Shown: piece after piece, positions 21,983-33,902 of the stretch | Layout: each line of letters opens with the position of its first letter | Position numbering within the stretch: the first letter of the stretch is position 1 | From: Vicia villosa | Taxonomy: Eukaryota; Streptophyta; Magnoliopsida; Fabales; Fabaceae | Direction of reading: 5' to 3' | DNA: 64,000 nucleotides | NCBI RefSeq assembly: GCF_029867415.1 | Contig: NC_081181.1 | Span: 74,992,144 to 75,056,143 of the forward strand | Notes under the pieces: generated by a model | Database searches by the model: none | The model's input: the letters and a program-made list of their open reading frames with translations, nothing else | Told to the model about the DNA's origin: nothing | Translations under genes and position numbers: made by a program

Positions 21983-23120
21983 ATGGCTGGTGAAGATCCA
22001 ACAAATACATCTACATCTAGCTCTGCTGAGCAACACAATGGAAATGGTAACAATGGTTATACTAGACCACCAGTATTTGATGGTGAAAACTTTGAATACT
22101 GGAAAGATAAACTTGAAAGTTACTTCCTTGGTCTAGATGGTGACTTATGGGATCTTCTGATTGATGGTTACAAACATCCAGTGAATGCTACTGGCGTAAG
22201 GCTTACAAGACAAGAAATGAATGATGATCAAAAGAAGCAATTCAAAAATCATCATAAATGCAGGACTGTTTTGCTGAATGTTATCTCTCATGCTGAGTAT
22301 GAGAAGATATCTAACAGGGAAACTGCGTATGATATATATGAGTCATTGAAAATGACCCATGAAGGAAATGCTCAAGTCAAGGAGACCAAAGCTCTTGCCC
22401 TAATCCAGAAATATGAAGCCTTCAAGATGGAGGACGATGAAAATATTGAGAAGATGTTCTCAAGATTTCAAACGCTAACTGCTGGATTAAGAGTTCTGGA
22501 CAAAGGCTACACCAAGGCTGATCATGTAAAGAAAATCATCAGAAGCTTGCCCAGAAGATGGGGTCCAATGGTGACTGCATTCAAGATTGCAAAGAATCTG
22601 AATGAAGTTTCTTTGGAAGAGCTAATCAGTGCCTTGAGAAGCCATGAGATAGAGCTGGATGCAAATGAGCCTCAGAAGAAAGATAAGTCTATTGCATTAA
22701 AATCTAATCATAAAAAATGCACTAACGCTTTTCAGGCTGAAGAAGAAGATTCTGAAGAATTAGAATCAGAAGAAGAAGAAGATGAATTATCCATGATCTC
22801 CAGAAGGGTTAACCAAGTCTGGAAGAGCAAGCAAAGGAAGTTCTAGAACTTCAGAAGTTCAAAGAAGCCTGAAAGAGGAGAATCTTCTGGTGGGAGAAGA
22901 TCTGACAAGAAGAAGGTCATCTTCTATGAGTGCAATGAGCCTGGACACTTCAAGAATGAATGTCCAAAACTTCAGAAGGAGAATCCCAAGAAGAAGTTTC
23001 ATAAGAAGAAGGGTCTTATGGCAACATGGGATGATTCTGAATCAGAATCAGAATCAGACTCTGAAGGCGAGCAAGCAAACTTTGCACTGAATGCCACAGT
23101 GGATGATGGATCAGAATCTA
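21983..23120 (+). pseudogene. gag: Gag of Sirevirus B, truncated by stop and insertion
   Basis: The first 287 codons (21983-22846) are open and carry the copia Gag domain. Visible features are PPVFDGENFEYWKDKL, the KTHEG-like MTHEGN, and SLPRRWGPMV at about residues 33-210, then an acidic stretch EESEE-type near 250-275. A TAG at 22844 stops the frame. Beyond it the same frame holds a zinc knuckle whose first Cys is Phe (FYECNEPGHFKNEC, near 22920) and an acidic Ser/Asp tail. Athila 1 inserts after 23120 (TSD ATCTA). It starts 86 bp after the LTR, as usual for this family. Confidence 0.92.
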
Positions 23121-24541
23121 TAATCGGTCACCATTTCTACCTAATTTCTATCAAGGATTCGGTCTAAATTTGTTGATTCGGTAACACTTTGATCAATGTT
23201 TTATTGTTTTTGTTTAAGTATTTCATGTTTGATTGTTTTTATGTTTACTTTGCATTATGTTTTAATTTAAGTTATTTAGATGCTTTTGATGTCGTTTGGT
23301 TAGTTGTGTACAAGTTTCAGCTTTGAACAAGTCATCTTAAATGTCGAAGCAACCATGAAGGAAGGAGAAGCAAGAGAAAGATGAAAATTCAAGGTTCTGG
23401 GGTCAAACACGGCCGCCCGTGCTTCCACGCACGGCCCGTGTCAGATGATCAACTCTCCTCCATACAAAATCCAGGGGAGCAACACGGACGCCCGTGCTTC
23501 CACGCAAGGCCCGTGTCAGGATGGCTGGGAGCAAAAATAAAAATAAAGAGCAACACGGCCACCCGTGCGTCCAAGCACGGCCAGTGCTTCTGAGAGCGTG
23601 AAAACTTCCAATTTTAGGGCTTTTTCATTAAATCTCCACCTTGAGGGCACTTTATACATTTCATTTGGCTGAGATTTGTACCTAAGCTATTTAGTTGAGT
23701 TTGAGAGAATTATTTAGGACTTTTTGCATCATACGATAGAAAATCACAGAGGAGAGAAGATAGCTTCATCAGCAGTTTTGGAGACGGAGAGATTCAAGGG
23801 TTTCCACCATTGAAGATCAAAGTCACCATTATTTTTGAGTAATGTCTACATTCTTTATTATGTCTTTCTTGAATATTATGAGAGGCTAAACCCCCCAATG
23901 CTAGGGGGGTCGTCCTGATTTGGTTTTTGTAATAACGATGAATTTGTTATTTCGTCAATACATTGGTTTATATTATTCAGTTAAATTATGCAATGTTCTT
24001 CTTGTTTTCTTTATCGGTCAAATAAGGATTAATCTATGGCTAACAAATACAGGACTGTAGTTGTTAGGGTTTGTGCATAATTTGATTATAGTAGATATCA
24101 CCTAGGACTAGGGATACCCTTTAATTACCACATAATCTTTATTATATAAAAGCTTGGTTTCAATTTAGGTTCCTAAGGACTTAGGATTTAGGTTGGAAGA
24201 CCAAAGGTTTCCTCACTAAGGACTTAGGAGGAAACACCCTAAGCATGTGGTAACTGAATGTTATGAACTTGTTGAAGAGATCTTAATTCTGAGTGTTACA
24301 TGCCAAACCAACCACTCACCCTAGCATCTCATATATTTGATAACAAAAATCCATTTATTTTTCTCATTATTTTACTTTACAAGGATTTAATCCCCCAAAA
24401 CCAAAACATTAATCTTTTGTTCAATTGAATCATATTTTACGAATCTGTATTTCCTACGCAGTCCTTGAGATCGACATTCGGGGAATTTCCCCTATTATTA
24501 CTACAGAGGCAAAAATAGTACACTTGCTATTTTTCCGATCA
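23121..24541 (+). repeat. 5' LTR of Athila 1
   Basis: It ends TTTTTCCGATCA and begins TAATCGGTCACC, giving short inverted ends. It carries two full copies of a GC-rich unit of about 72 bp plus a partial one (23397-23590), against three in the 3' LTR. A TATA-like CTTTATACATT lies at 23650. Further on is a hairpin ACCCCCCAATGCTAGGGGGGT near 23890, which is conserved in Athila 2. Confidence 0.93.
23397..23659 (+). promoter_or_regulatory. CACGG/CCGTG palindrome array upstream of TATA-like box
   Basis: Inverted CACGG..CCGTG motifs (CACGGCCGCCCGTG, CACGCACGGCCCGTG) recur four to five times over 23408-23590. The TATA-like CTTTATACATT follows at 23650. ORFs through the repeat are compositional. The placement resembles the arrays in other LTRs of this window. 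Confidence 0.5.
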
Positions 24542-24547
24542 AGTTTT

Positions 24548-24565
24548 TGGCGCCGTTGCCGGGGA
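24548..24565 (+). other. Athila primer binding site
   Basis: TGGCGCCGTTGCCGGGGA lies six bases after the 5' LTR. It matches the known Athila site complementary to the 3' end of a tRNA (tRNA-Asp by recall). Confidence 0.9.
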
Positions 24566-24701
24566 CTGCCAAAATACAGATTTTTAACTTAACTTTAATT
24601 GAAATTTTGTTGCTCTGTGACTAAAAATTTTATTTTCTGCACTTTTTATTTTTATTTTTTCTTTTTTTTTCTAATTCTAATATTTTTCTAATCTGTGAAA
24701 A

Positions 24702-26210
24702 ATGCAAGGTAAGGCCTCAGCTGAATTTCTTTTTGACGCAGAAATTGAAAGAACTTTGCACGCAAGGCGTAGACAAGCTCGGTCGGCTAAGCTGGAATCT
24801 GAAGAAGAGATTGTTTCAGTGCATTCTGGTTCAGATTCTGAAAGTGAACAAGTCATGGGTGAAAATCCTCCTCCTCCTGAGAGGCTCCTGGGTGACTACG
24901 GTGTTGCGAACACACCGGGGGGAAGACAAACAATTGTCAACCAACCGGTAAATGCTGCCAACTTTCAACTGCACCCAAGCACCATTAATCAGCTTGAGAG
25001 GAAACCTTTCACCGGAAAGGTTAACGAAGACGCAAACAAGCATCTGCAGAGATTTTTGACCATGAGCACCACTCTAAAAATTGACGGTCACACGGAAGAA
25101 GCAAAGAGGCTTAGGATGTTTCCTTTCACTCTAGCGGAAGAGGCAGAAGAGTGGTTCTATTCTCTAGCAGCGGGTAGCATCACATCATGGGAAGAGATGG
25201 AAAAGGCTTTCCTGAATGAATATTTTCCAGCGTCAGTCTTTCTACGAAAAAGGTATGAAATTCTGAACTTCAAGCAAAAGGAGGGTGAGTCTTTGGGTGA
25301 TGCCTATAAAAGGTTCAAGAGGACTCTGGTGGCATGTCCAACACACAATATGGACAAAACTGAACAGATGCAAATATTTGTCAACGGGCTCAGAATCAAG
25401 ACAAAGCAGTTGATCGATACAGCAGCCGGAGGCTCAACAAATTTCACAACAGCCTCAGGTATTATCAAGATCATTGAAGCAATAGCTGCAAATGAGCATT
25501 TGGAGATGTATGACAGGTATACTAGCAAACCTGAAGGAGTTATTGATCTGAAGCTAGACACCAATAAAATTCATGTTGAAAATGCTATAGCTGCAGAGGT
25601 AGAAAAGAGATTACAGGCTATGAATATAGGCACTCAACAGGTTGCTCAAGTCCAACAAGCTCAACCTGTAATATGTGAAATTTGTAATGGCCCTCACCAA
25701 ACTGTGTGTTGTGTTGCTACTCCCAAGCAAATTGAAGAAATCAAATTCTTGAGGCAAAACAACCCATATTCTAACACCTATAATCCAGGGTGGAAGAATC
25801 ATCCCAACTTCGCGTGGAAAGATCAACAACAAAATCCTCATAAGGCGGAGTGGGAAGTAGCTATTGAGAGATTGGCTGGACAATGCTCTCAATTTCAAGA
25901 AGAGACAAGAAACAACCACAGGAACACCACAGCTTCAATAAAAAATCTTGAAAGTCAAGTGGGGCAAATAACACAACATCTCACTCTACAGGCACAAGGT
26001 ACCTTTCCGAGCTCAACTATGAAAAATCTGAAAGACCAAGAGAAGATTAATGTTGTTACTACAAGAAGTAAGAAAGTGGCAGAATCGGAAAAAGAAAAAG
26101 AGGAAATAGATGACCCTATGGTAATAGAGGTAGATTTGGAAATAAGAGATAATCCGAAGGAGCCAGAAGTTGTGATACCACCGGTTAAACCAGTTGAAGA
26201 AAAAAAATAA
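24702..26210 (+). pseudogene. gag: Gag of Athila 1 (502 codons open)
   Basis: The ORF begins at the first ATG after the primer site. The Ty3/gypsy Gag domain spans about residues 100-240 (FTLAEEAEEWFYSL, AFLNEYFPASVFLRKRYEI, GESLGDAYKRFKRTL). A Cys/His cluster CEICNGPHQTVCC near residue 330 replaces a standard CCHC knuckle. A coiled-coil-like stretch and a charged Lys/Glu linker follow. The frame ends within an A-run at 26208; the continuation is one base out of frame at 26194-26628. Athila gag and protease are normally one frame, so this is a frameshift. The copy on the minus strand at 57982-56246 aligns along its length. Confidence 0.92.
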
Positions 26211-26670
26211 GAAAAATGTTGAACCTGTGATCAAACTACATTTCCCTTCCAGAGTGACAAAGAAGAATTCAAAAGAGAAAGACTTTGAGAAGTTCACTGC
26301 TTTGTTCAAAAAGTTAGAGGTAAATCTACCCTTCTTCGAAGCACTTGAGCACATGCCCTTGTATAGAAAATTTATGAAGGAAGTGATGGCGAAAAAGAGA
26401 TTAGTGGAAGGAGAACAAAAAATTGCAACTGAGAAATGTGGAATAGTCTCGTCAGCAAGAAAGATCTTGATAAAGAGGAAAGACCCTGGAGCGGTGGCGA
26501 TACCATGCACTATCAATAATATAACATTTAAAAAGGTACTCCTCGATTCCAGTTCTAGTGTGAGTTTAATGCCTCTGTCCATTTTCAAAAAGCTTGAATT
26601 GGAAAAGATTAGTGAGAGTAAAACATAGTTAAGGTTCGCCGATCACACAATCAAGAAATCATATGGGGTA
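26194..26670 (+). pseudogene. pol: Protease N-terminal half of Athila 1, broken
   Basis: The frame carries the linker (LFKKLEVNLPFFEALEHMPLY) and the aspartic protease. The active site reads LDSSSS where the usual reading is D-S/T-G, so the Gly is lost. It then continues VSLMPLSIFKKLEL. A TAG at 26626 interrupts the frame, and the solo LTR enters at 26671 (TSD GGGTA). The second half continues at 29774. Confidence 0.88.
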
Positions 26671-29600
26671 TGTAACACGGTGAACTGACTTTATTATTTT
26701 CGCAAGCAAAATGTTGCAGTGAGCAAGAGTCGCCACCGACTTTTATTTTATCCAATTAGGAAAGGCATAAAAGAACAGGAAAGACCTTCTTTGAAAAGAG
26801 ATTGAGTTCGAGGGGTAGGTTATGAAAAGGGAAGGTGTAAGCACCCTTTTCATCCGTAGTTATCTACGGGCTCTTAATTGCTTATCTCACTTTATTTGTT
26901 TTGAAATGTTTGAAAAGTGTCGTGTGTGTTTAAAAAGACAAATTGATTTTGCGAATGTCTAAAAAGACAAATGTTAGAAAACATGGTGTGAAAAGCATTT
27001 TGATTTGAATTGTTGTGAGCAAGCACTTAAGAGTTCCTACCCTAAGTTCGTAAGGTCTTTCCTATTCTAAAGACTTTCCTTAAGCGATAGTACTATCCAT
27101 ACCATATAAGGGTAGGTAGTCCTATACATTGGATGTGCGGGTCATCGAAGGGTCATCGAATCATCATAAGGGCTATCCATACCATGAAGAGGGTAGGAAG
27201 CCCTATGAGATATGAATAGTCATAAAGGCAACCAATAGAGATACCTTAGCAATCCGAAGGGACAATCATCATTTATCGAAGGCAACTCGAGGTACGAGAT
27301 CATTTCATCGTAGGTAACTCGAAGGGACTATGATCTTTATTCCGAAGGGACTATGATCTTTATTCCGAAGGGACTATGATGATTTTGAATCGTAGGCAGC
27401 ATATGCTAAGGTATCCCTACGCTCGAAGGGACTTGACTATTTTGATCAAAAGGCAACATAAGAGGGGCGTACCCTATAGGTGAGTGAGTGTAAGTGTGTC
27501 AAGTTCAGTTATTTATCTTTGAAATTAGAGTTATCTAGAGATTATTTTATCTTTCCATACAAATCCTAATTAGCATTCATCTAACAGTTAATATTTATGC
27601 AGGAAATTAAAATGCGAAAGTTAGATCATACGCTATTACAGGGCTTTGGGGCAGTTACATAATTAGAGGTGCGGAAAAGTAAATGAGCGAGAAAGTAAAA
27701 GTCCTAATTAACTATTACAAACCCAAAAAATAAGAAATAATATGTACGAAACACAATTGCAAAATGATAAAGGTCCATGAAATCCGAGAGTCTTAGTATC
27801 AAGTGGTACCTCGCAATCAAAAAAAAAATTAGTAATGAAGCATAAAAATATGGATGAGAAAATGGTGAAAAATTATGAACAAATGTTGATAAAAAAATTA
27901 ACAATAGAAGACATGAAACAAATGAATACATATTAACCATATTAAAATAGTAATATTTTTTTTTGATATTTTTATATATAAAAAAGCTAAATAATCTACC
28001 TATTTTTTGTATTTTTAATATTAATCTTATAGGCAATAAAAGAGATTTTTTTTAATGTTTTTATAATTTAAAAAAAAAACTAAACTAATTGAAAGAGTGA
28101 AACTAAATTACAAGAATAAATTTCAACATTATTTGGGGCCTCATATCTTAAAATAAAATCAGTATTCTATTTGTATTTTTTATAAATGAAATGAAAAAAA
28201 ATAGAACAATATATTGAAACCAAATATATACTATATGAGTACAAGTGGTATTATAGTTCTAAAATGAAGGGGTGGTTCCATAAAGCCCAATTTCCAAACT
28301 TATAATATTGCAATAGAAATAAAAAGTAGATAGAATAAACAATCAATAATGCCCAGGAAAGCAGATTGACCGACGTCGCCACTTTTCTCAATTTCCATAA
28401 CATTAGAAATATAGTAACAAATTTGACTATTCAAAACATTGGGCACCCAACTATAAATTGACACGTGGCTAAATTAAAAATTAAAAAAAAAACAAATGAC
28501 TCAAATAAAGATGAGGGAGTGTAGTATCAGTACAAGCAAACCACACAGTTTCATCTCCCTGAGTTTTTATCTCAAATTTAGATCTGCTTCTTTTTCATTC
28601 CAGATTAACAAAATACAAATATCAAAATAATTATATTAAGTGATTGGATCTAGAAATACAATAATGTTCAAATCACATCCTTCTCAAACATCAATATTCA
28701 AACCTCGAGATCCAAACACATATTCAACCTGGAAAAATAAATAGAGAAATAAAAAAAGGGATACCGATGTTGTGTCGATGGAGAGCCGTTGCATGGTCAG
28801 GTGTTGTGATTCGGCACGGTTGTATGACTAATAGTGGTAGTATGATTCACTTCCTTTTTATTATATTTACATGTTTAGATTGTTGTTATGGTGTGATGTT
28901 AGAAAATGTTGGTTATGGAGATTAGTTACAGAAAAGTTAGAAATTGGTAATAGGAGAAAAATTAGAAATTGGTAATGAAAGTTCTTATACGTAAAAAATA
29001 ATAAAAATAATGTTTAATAATTTATGTGAAAATTATTAGTATAAACAAAATAAATTTTGAAGAAAAGAACAAATCATTAGGGATCATCATTTGGTTAAAA
29101 ATAAATTGGGCGGCCTCATATAAAAATCATCGGCCAAAAAGAAATTTTTAAAAACCAAAAAAATTGAAAGAGTACAAATGTTTATAGGATTATGAATGAG
29201 AAAGAGTTTGAAATTGTGAGAATTGTGTATGTGGCAGGGTGAGAGAATTGGTGATGTTTTGGAAATTGTTGATCAATTGTTAGTCAAGAATGAGGATGAG
29301 AGGTACCCTATTTATAGACTGAGAATTAGATTAAAACCACTCCTAAAAAGGAAATGATCCAACCCAAAAGCCCATGGACCTTCCTTGGTGACCGAGATTA
29401 AGAACCTGGACGTACTTGTGTCCAAGTGCGCCCGGGTGCAAAATAGATAAAAAAATAGTTTAAAAAAAGATAGAAATGCACCAAGCGGGAATTGAACCTG
29501 TGACCTTCTATTTGCAAGTCTTTCATTCTTACCAATTGTGCTATATTATTTATTTGAAATAAAAAGCCAATTGAAAGTAAATGAAGCATCAGGCAGCATT

Positions 29601-29768
29601 TTCTATTAAAATATAAGCAATTTAAGAGTAAACTACTATATTTTTTTTAAAATAGACTTTAAATCGAATATTTATAAAATTCAGGATGTCAATGTAAATG
29701 AACCCGATATTTTATAAAATCCAAGTTTTGAAATTTTGAAAAGTGTGGGCAAATTTTGGGGTACAACA
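26671..29768 (-). mobile_element. Solo Ogre-like LTR inside Athila 1 protease
   Basis: On minus it starts TGTTGTACCCCAAAATTTGCCC and ends CCGTGTTACA, and it is flanked by perfect GGGTA duplications (26666-26670 and 29769-29773). The plus-strand left end has 'gagtcgccaccgac', 'ttttattttatccaatta' and the 'gggtaggtta..aggtgtaagcaccc' block shared with Ogre LTR ends here. A TATA box TATAAATAGGG on minus is near 29312. No internal region remains. ORFs such as 28036-27704 are AT-rich chance frames. Confidence 0.92.
29474..29556 (-). pseudogene. tRNA-like sequence inside the solo LTR
   Basis: On minus, TAGCACAATTGG fits an A box and GGTTCAATTCC fits a B box about 45 bp later. A possible anticodon loop CTTGCAA (TGC) lies between them, and the end is CCGCTTGGTGCA. 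The T stem has two mismatches and the acceptor stem does not close well. It is decayed or only tRNA-derived. It reads in the LTR sense direction, as at 6582-6657. Confidence 0.4.
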
Positions 29769-30256
29769 GGGTAGCTGAAGATGTACTAGTGGAAGTCGAT
29801 AAGTTTGTATTCCCTGTTGACTTCCACATCATGGACATTCCGGAAGACGAAGGAACTCCTATCCTTCTTGGGAGACCATTTTTTTCGACAGGCCGCTGCA
29901 ACTTCGACATTGAAAAAGGGACACTAACGCTAAAATCATTTAATGAATAAGTAACCTTGAAGATGTTAGGAGTCAAGAAACATAGGGCGGTCGTAAATGA
30001 TCAAACCTCTGGCAGCATGACAGAAAGTGAGGAAAAAGACAAAAGGCCTGAACACCTCCAAGAAAAAGTCTCAAGCATAGCCTCTCGGGTGGAAACAACT
30101 CAGGGAGCTATCAAAAGTCCCAAGAAGTCTAAGGAAGTCAAGAAGAATGCGGGAAGTGAGTTGAAGAGAAAAGATGTCCATGCCTTTCATCTTCATGAGT
30201 TCTTGGTTGAGAATGTAACAAGCAACAAAGTTTGGAAAAGGAAATACCCTCCATAA
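29769..30256 (+). pseudogene. pol: Protease C-terminal half and linker of Athila 1
   Basis: It continues the protease fold (VAEDVLVEVDKF, FHIMDIPEDEGTPILLGRPF), then CNFDIEKGTLTL, with a TAA at 29948. The same frame carries a charged linker ending KVWKRKYPP at 30256. The minus-strand Athila 2 ends at the same residues, so this gag-protease-linker structure, with no reverse transcriptase or integrase, is shared by two separate insertions. Confidence 0.85.
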
Positions 30257-31738
30257 TCAAGGGTAATGGACCGTCGAGCCATGCGACGTTAAACGAGGCG
30301 CTTCGTGGGAGGCAACCCACAGTTTTAATAATTTATTTCTCTGTTTGTTTATTTTATTTTCAGGAAATAAAAGAGGGCATCTCAAGTGAAAGCTTGGAAG
30401 TGATCATTGGAGTGTAATACCCTCTGTAAGTAACCTCTCAAAGGCTTGTTCTAAAACATTGAGGACAATGTTTAGTTCAAGTGTGGGAGGGGTTTTTCTC
30501 ATTTGCTTTTAGTTGTTTTCCATTTTTGTTTTTGTTTTTGTTTGTGTGTTGTATTGACATTGTGTTATAGATTGATTTATGGATGCCGATTGAATGATGA
30601 ATGGTAGTTAGTGGATGAAAGGTACAACCTGAACATATTCCCCCGAGGCACCCTGGAAGTTGATGCAGCCGAAAGAAAAGTAATTGTTGGACGCAACTTG
30701 GTGATACTGGACAAAGAGGATTGTATGGTAAACCTGCGCCGGAAAGAAGCCACATGACACTAGGAGTGCTTTAGAACCTGTAAGCTTACCCAACATGGTG
30801 AGGTTATAAAAATCCAAACACAACAGATTATCATCTTGAGAGTTCATTCAGGTATGACTTTATCATTCTGATTTTGCGTATGTTCTACTGACACAGCATA
30901 ATATGAGGACACACACTAGGGCATTTATTTGTTTTACCACCTGAGCCTTTCTAGCCATCCTAAATTATATGTTTATCCGTTGATACCCCAGTTGAGCCAT
31001 ATCCTTTTGTTTGTTATAACCATATCTGTAACCCGCAGCCAAACACTTCCAACCCTTGCTCGGCATAAATGTTGTGGTTTTCAGAGTTGTGCTAAAATCT
31101 AAGTTTGGGGTAGTAATCATCAAAGAAGAGGGCAAGTAAAAAAATAATGAAAATAAAAATTTTGAGAAATATGAATGTATGTCCCACACAAAAAAAGAAA
31201 GAGAAAAACTTTCCCGAATGAAAGACTTGGTTACATTAAGCACTCACGGAAGAATGAGTAAAGCAAAAGAGTCTAAGTCGAATGAATTCCCAGTGTAACA
31301 AGTTGAGCACAATTACGAGAAACACAACATGAATGTCGAACCCAAAACCATTTGTTTATCCATTTCCTTGTGTATCCCACCGTACCTAAACCCTATTATA
31401 GCTCAGAAGACCTCGAAAAGTGTGTGAACTTTGTTAGTGTAGTGAAGGTAGAATTTATTCAAAATTAAGATTTGATATTGCATACCTTTATTTTGTGAGT
31501 GCAAAACACTTTAACCCTGAGAGATTTGGTGAGAAGTGTGAAAAAGCTTGCAGGTAAAAAGGTACTCGGATGTGGAAGTGTGGTAGAAAGTTTGGTTCGG
31601 CAAGCCAGAGATTCTATTAGAAAGGTAGATGCAAGTTGCGAATAACATCGGCAGTGTTATAGAAAAAAAATTCCAGGGTGACCTCTGTTTGGTCTCTTGC
31701 ATCGCTTGAGGACAAGCAAGGAGATAAGTTTGGGGTTG
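30257..31738 (+). other. 3' non-coding region of Athila 1
   Basis: It begins with the Athila end block (CGACGTTAAACGAGGCGCTT..GGGAGGCAACCCA, 30284-30320), holds no ORF with visible homology, and ends at a purine-rich stretch AAGTTTGGGGTTG next to the 3' LTR. It may hold remnants of an env-region. The listed short ORFs have no support. Confidence 0.6.
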
Positions 31739-33234
31739 TGATCGGTCACCATTGCTACCTAATTTCTATCATGGATTCGGTCTAAATTTGTTGATTCGGT
31801 AACACTTTGATCAATGTTTTATTGTTTTTGTTTAAGTATTTCATGTTTGATTGTTTTTATGTTTACTTTGCATTATGTTTTAATTTAAGTTATTTAGATG
31901 CTTTTGATGCCGTTTGGTTAGTTGTGTACAAGTTTCAGCTTTGAACAAGTCATCTTAAATGTCGAAGCAACCATGAAAGAAGGAGAAGCAAGAGAAAGAT
32001 GAAAATTCAAGGTTCTGGGGTCAAACACGGCCGCCCGTGCTTCCACGCACAGCCCGTGTCAGATGATCAACTCTCCTCCATACAAAATTCAGGGGAGCAA
32101 CACGGCCGCCCGTGCTTCCACGCACGGCCCGTGTCAGATGATCAACTCTCCTCCATACAAAATCCAGGGGAGCAACACGGCCGCCCGTGCTTCCACGCAC
32201 GGCCCGTGTCAGGATGGCTGGGAGCAAAAATAAAAATAAAGAGCAACACAACCACCCGTGCGTCCAAGCACGGCCAATGCTGCTGAGTGCGTGAAAACTT
32301 CCAATTTTAGGGCTTTTTCATTAAATCTTCACCTTGAGGGCACTTTAAACATTTCATTTGGATGAGATTTGTACCTAGACTATTTAGTTGAGTTTGAGAG
32401 AATTATTTAGGACTTTTTGCATCATGCGATAGAAAATCACAGAGGAGAGAAGATAGCTTCATTAGGAGTTTTGGAGACGGAGAGATTCAAGGGTTTCCAC
32501 CATTGAAGATCAAAGTCACCATTATTTTTGAGTAATGTCTACATTCTTTATTATGTCTTTCTTGAATATTATGAGAGGCTAAACCCCTCAATGCTAGGGG
32601 GGTCGTCCTGATTTGGTTTTTGTAATAACGATGAATTTGTGATTTCGTCAATACATTGGTTTATATTATTCAGTTAAATTATGCAATGTTCTTCTTGTTT
32701 TCTTTATCGGTCAAATAAGGATTAATCTATGGCTAACAAATACATGACTGTAGTTTTTAGGGTTTGTGCATAATTTGATTATAGTAGATATCACCTAGGA
32801 CTAGGGATACCCTATAATTACCACATAATATTGATTATATAAAAGCTTGATTTCAATTTAGGTTCCTAAGGACTTAGGATTTAGGTTGGAAGACCAAAGG
32901 TTTCCTCACTAAGGACTTAGGAGGAAACACCCTAAGGATGTGGTAACTGAATATTATGAACTTGTTGAAGAGATCTTAATTCTGAGTGTTACATGCCAAA
33001 TCAACCACTCACCCTAGCATCTCATATATTTGATAACAAAAATAAATTTATTTTTCTCATTATTTTACTTTGCAAGGATTTAATCCCCCAAAACCAAAAC
33101 ATTAATCTTTTGTTCAATTGAATCATATTTTACGAATCTGTATTTCCTACGCAGTCCTTGAGATCGACATTCGGGGAATTTCCCCTATTATTACTATAGA
33201 GGCAAAAATAGTACACTTGCTATTTTTCCGATCA
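31739..33234 (+). repeat. 3' LTR of Athila 1
   Basis: It begins TGATCGGTCACC and ends CCGATCA. It matches 23121-24541 but has one more copy of the 72-bp GC-rich unit (32025-32280), which explains its greater length (1496 against 1421 bp). Flank ATCTA follows. Confidence 0.95.
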
Positions 33235-33902
33235 ATCTACATCAGAATCAGATTCTAAAGAGGTATTTTCTGAACTATCCAGAGAAGAGTTAGTTTCCAG
33301 CTTACCCGAACTTCTGGAACTCAAGGCTCATCTTACTATTTGAATCTGAAATAATAAGCTGGAAGTGGAAAATTCTGAACTGAAGGAAAAAGTTTTAAAA
33401 TTATCCAAAGACATTGGATCTCCTTCTGAATCAGAAAAATCCATTCCTAGCCTCAATCATATTCTGAAAGAATATGACTCGAGTTTCAGAAAGGTTCTAT
33501 CTAGAAGTATTGGCAGAAGTCACCTTGCTTCTATGATATATGGAGTTTCTGGAAACAAAAGGATTGGCGTTGGCTATGAGGGTGATATTCCATGTAAATT
33601 TGAACCTGTAGATGATTTGAAAATCACATACAAGCCATTGTATGATCAGTTCAAATATGGCCACTAACATGATATTAGGCTCACTTCACATGCCAAAAGC
33701 TTTAATACTACACACACCAAGAAGCATGTGACACAACCTAAAAAATATCATGCTGCCAAACCTAAAGAATATCATGCTGTTCCTCTTGTTAATTATTTTG
33801 CTAAACCCAAGTTCAATCAGAACTTGAGGAAAACTAACAAGAAAGGACCCAAGAAATTGTGGGTACCTAAGGAGAAGATAATTTCTGTTGCAGATATCCT
33901 TG
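33235..33902 (+). pseudogene. Sirevirus B gag-pol spacer fragment
   Basis: After the Athila 1 duplication the acidic Ser/Glu tail of Sirevirus B resumes. It is followed by frames with LKAHLT-like and SRSIGRSHLASMIYG, and by a Lys/Tyr/His-rich segment ending GPKKLWVPKEK, typical of the stretch before the protease in these elements. It is broken by stops at about 33343 and 33665. A solo LTR enters after 33902 (TSD CCTTG). Confidence 0.85.

Larger units (their letters stand above)
23121..33234 (+). mobile_element. Athila 1 (Ty3/gypsy), deleted internal region
   Basis: LTRs 23121-24541 and 31739-33234 flank an Athila primer site, a gag-protease frame and a long 3' non-coding region. Perfect target duplications ATCTA lie at 23116-23120 and 33235-33239. 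The 5' LTR begins TA where the 3' LTR has TG. A solo Ogre-like LTR (26671-29768) splits the protease. Reverse transcriptase, RNase H and integrase are absent. The protease and linker pass directly into the conserved 'GACGTTAAACGAGGCGCTTCGTGGGAGGCAACCCA'-type end block (30275-30310), so the element is non-autonomous. Confidence 0.93.

Noticed and set aside
27704..28036. 110-codon Phe/Tyr-rich ORF on minus
   Set aside because: Inside AT-rich solo LTR; no second copy supports it.
31999..32282. CRISPR-like appearance of 72-bp repeats
   Set aside because: Direct tandem repeat without spacers in a plant LTR.
32021..32286. ORFs on both strands through the 72-bp GC-rich repeat of Athila 1 LTRs (also 23381-23593)
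   Set aside because: Repeat unit length divisible by three keeps them open; copy number varies between LTRs of the same element.
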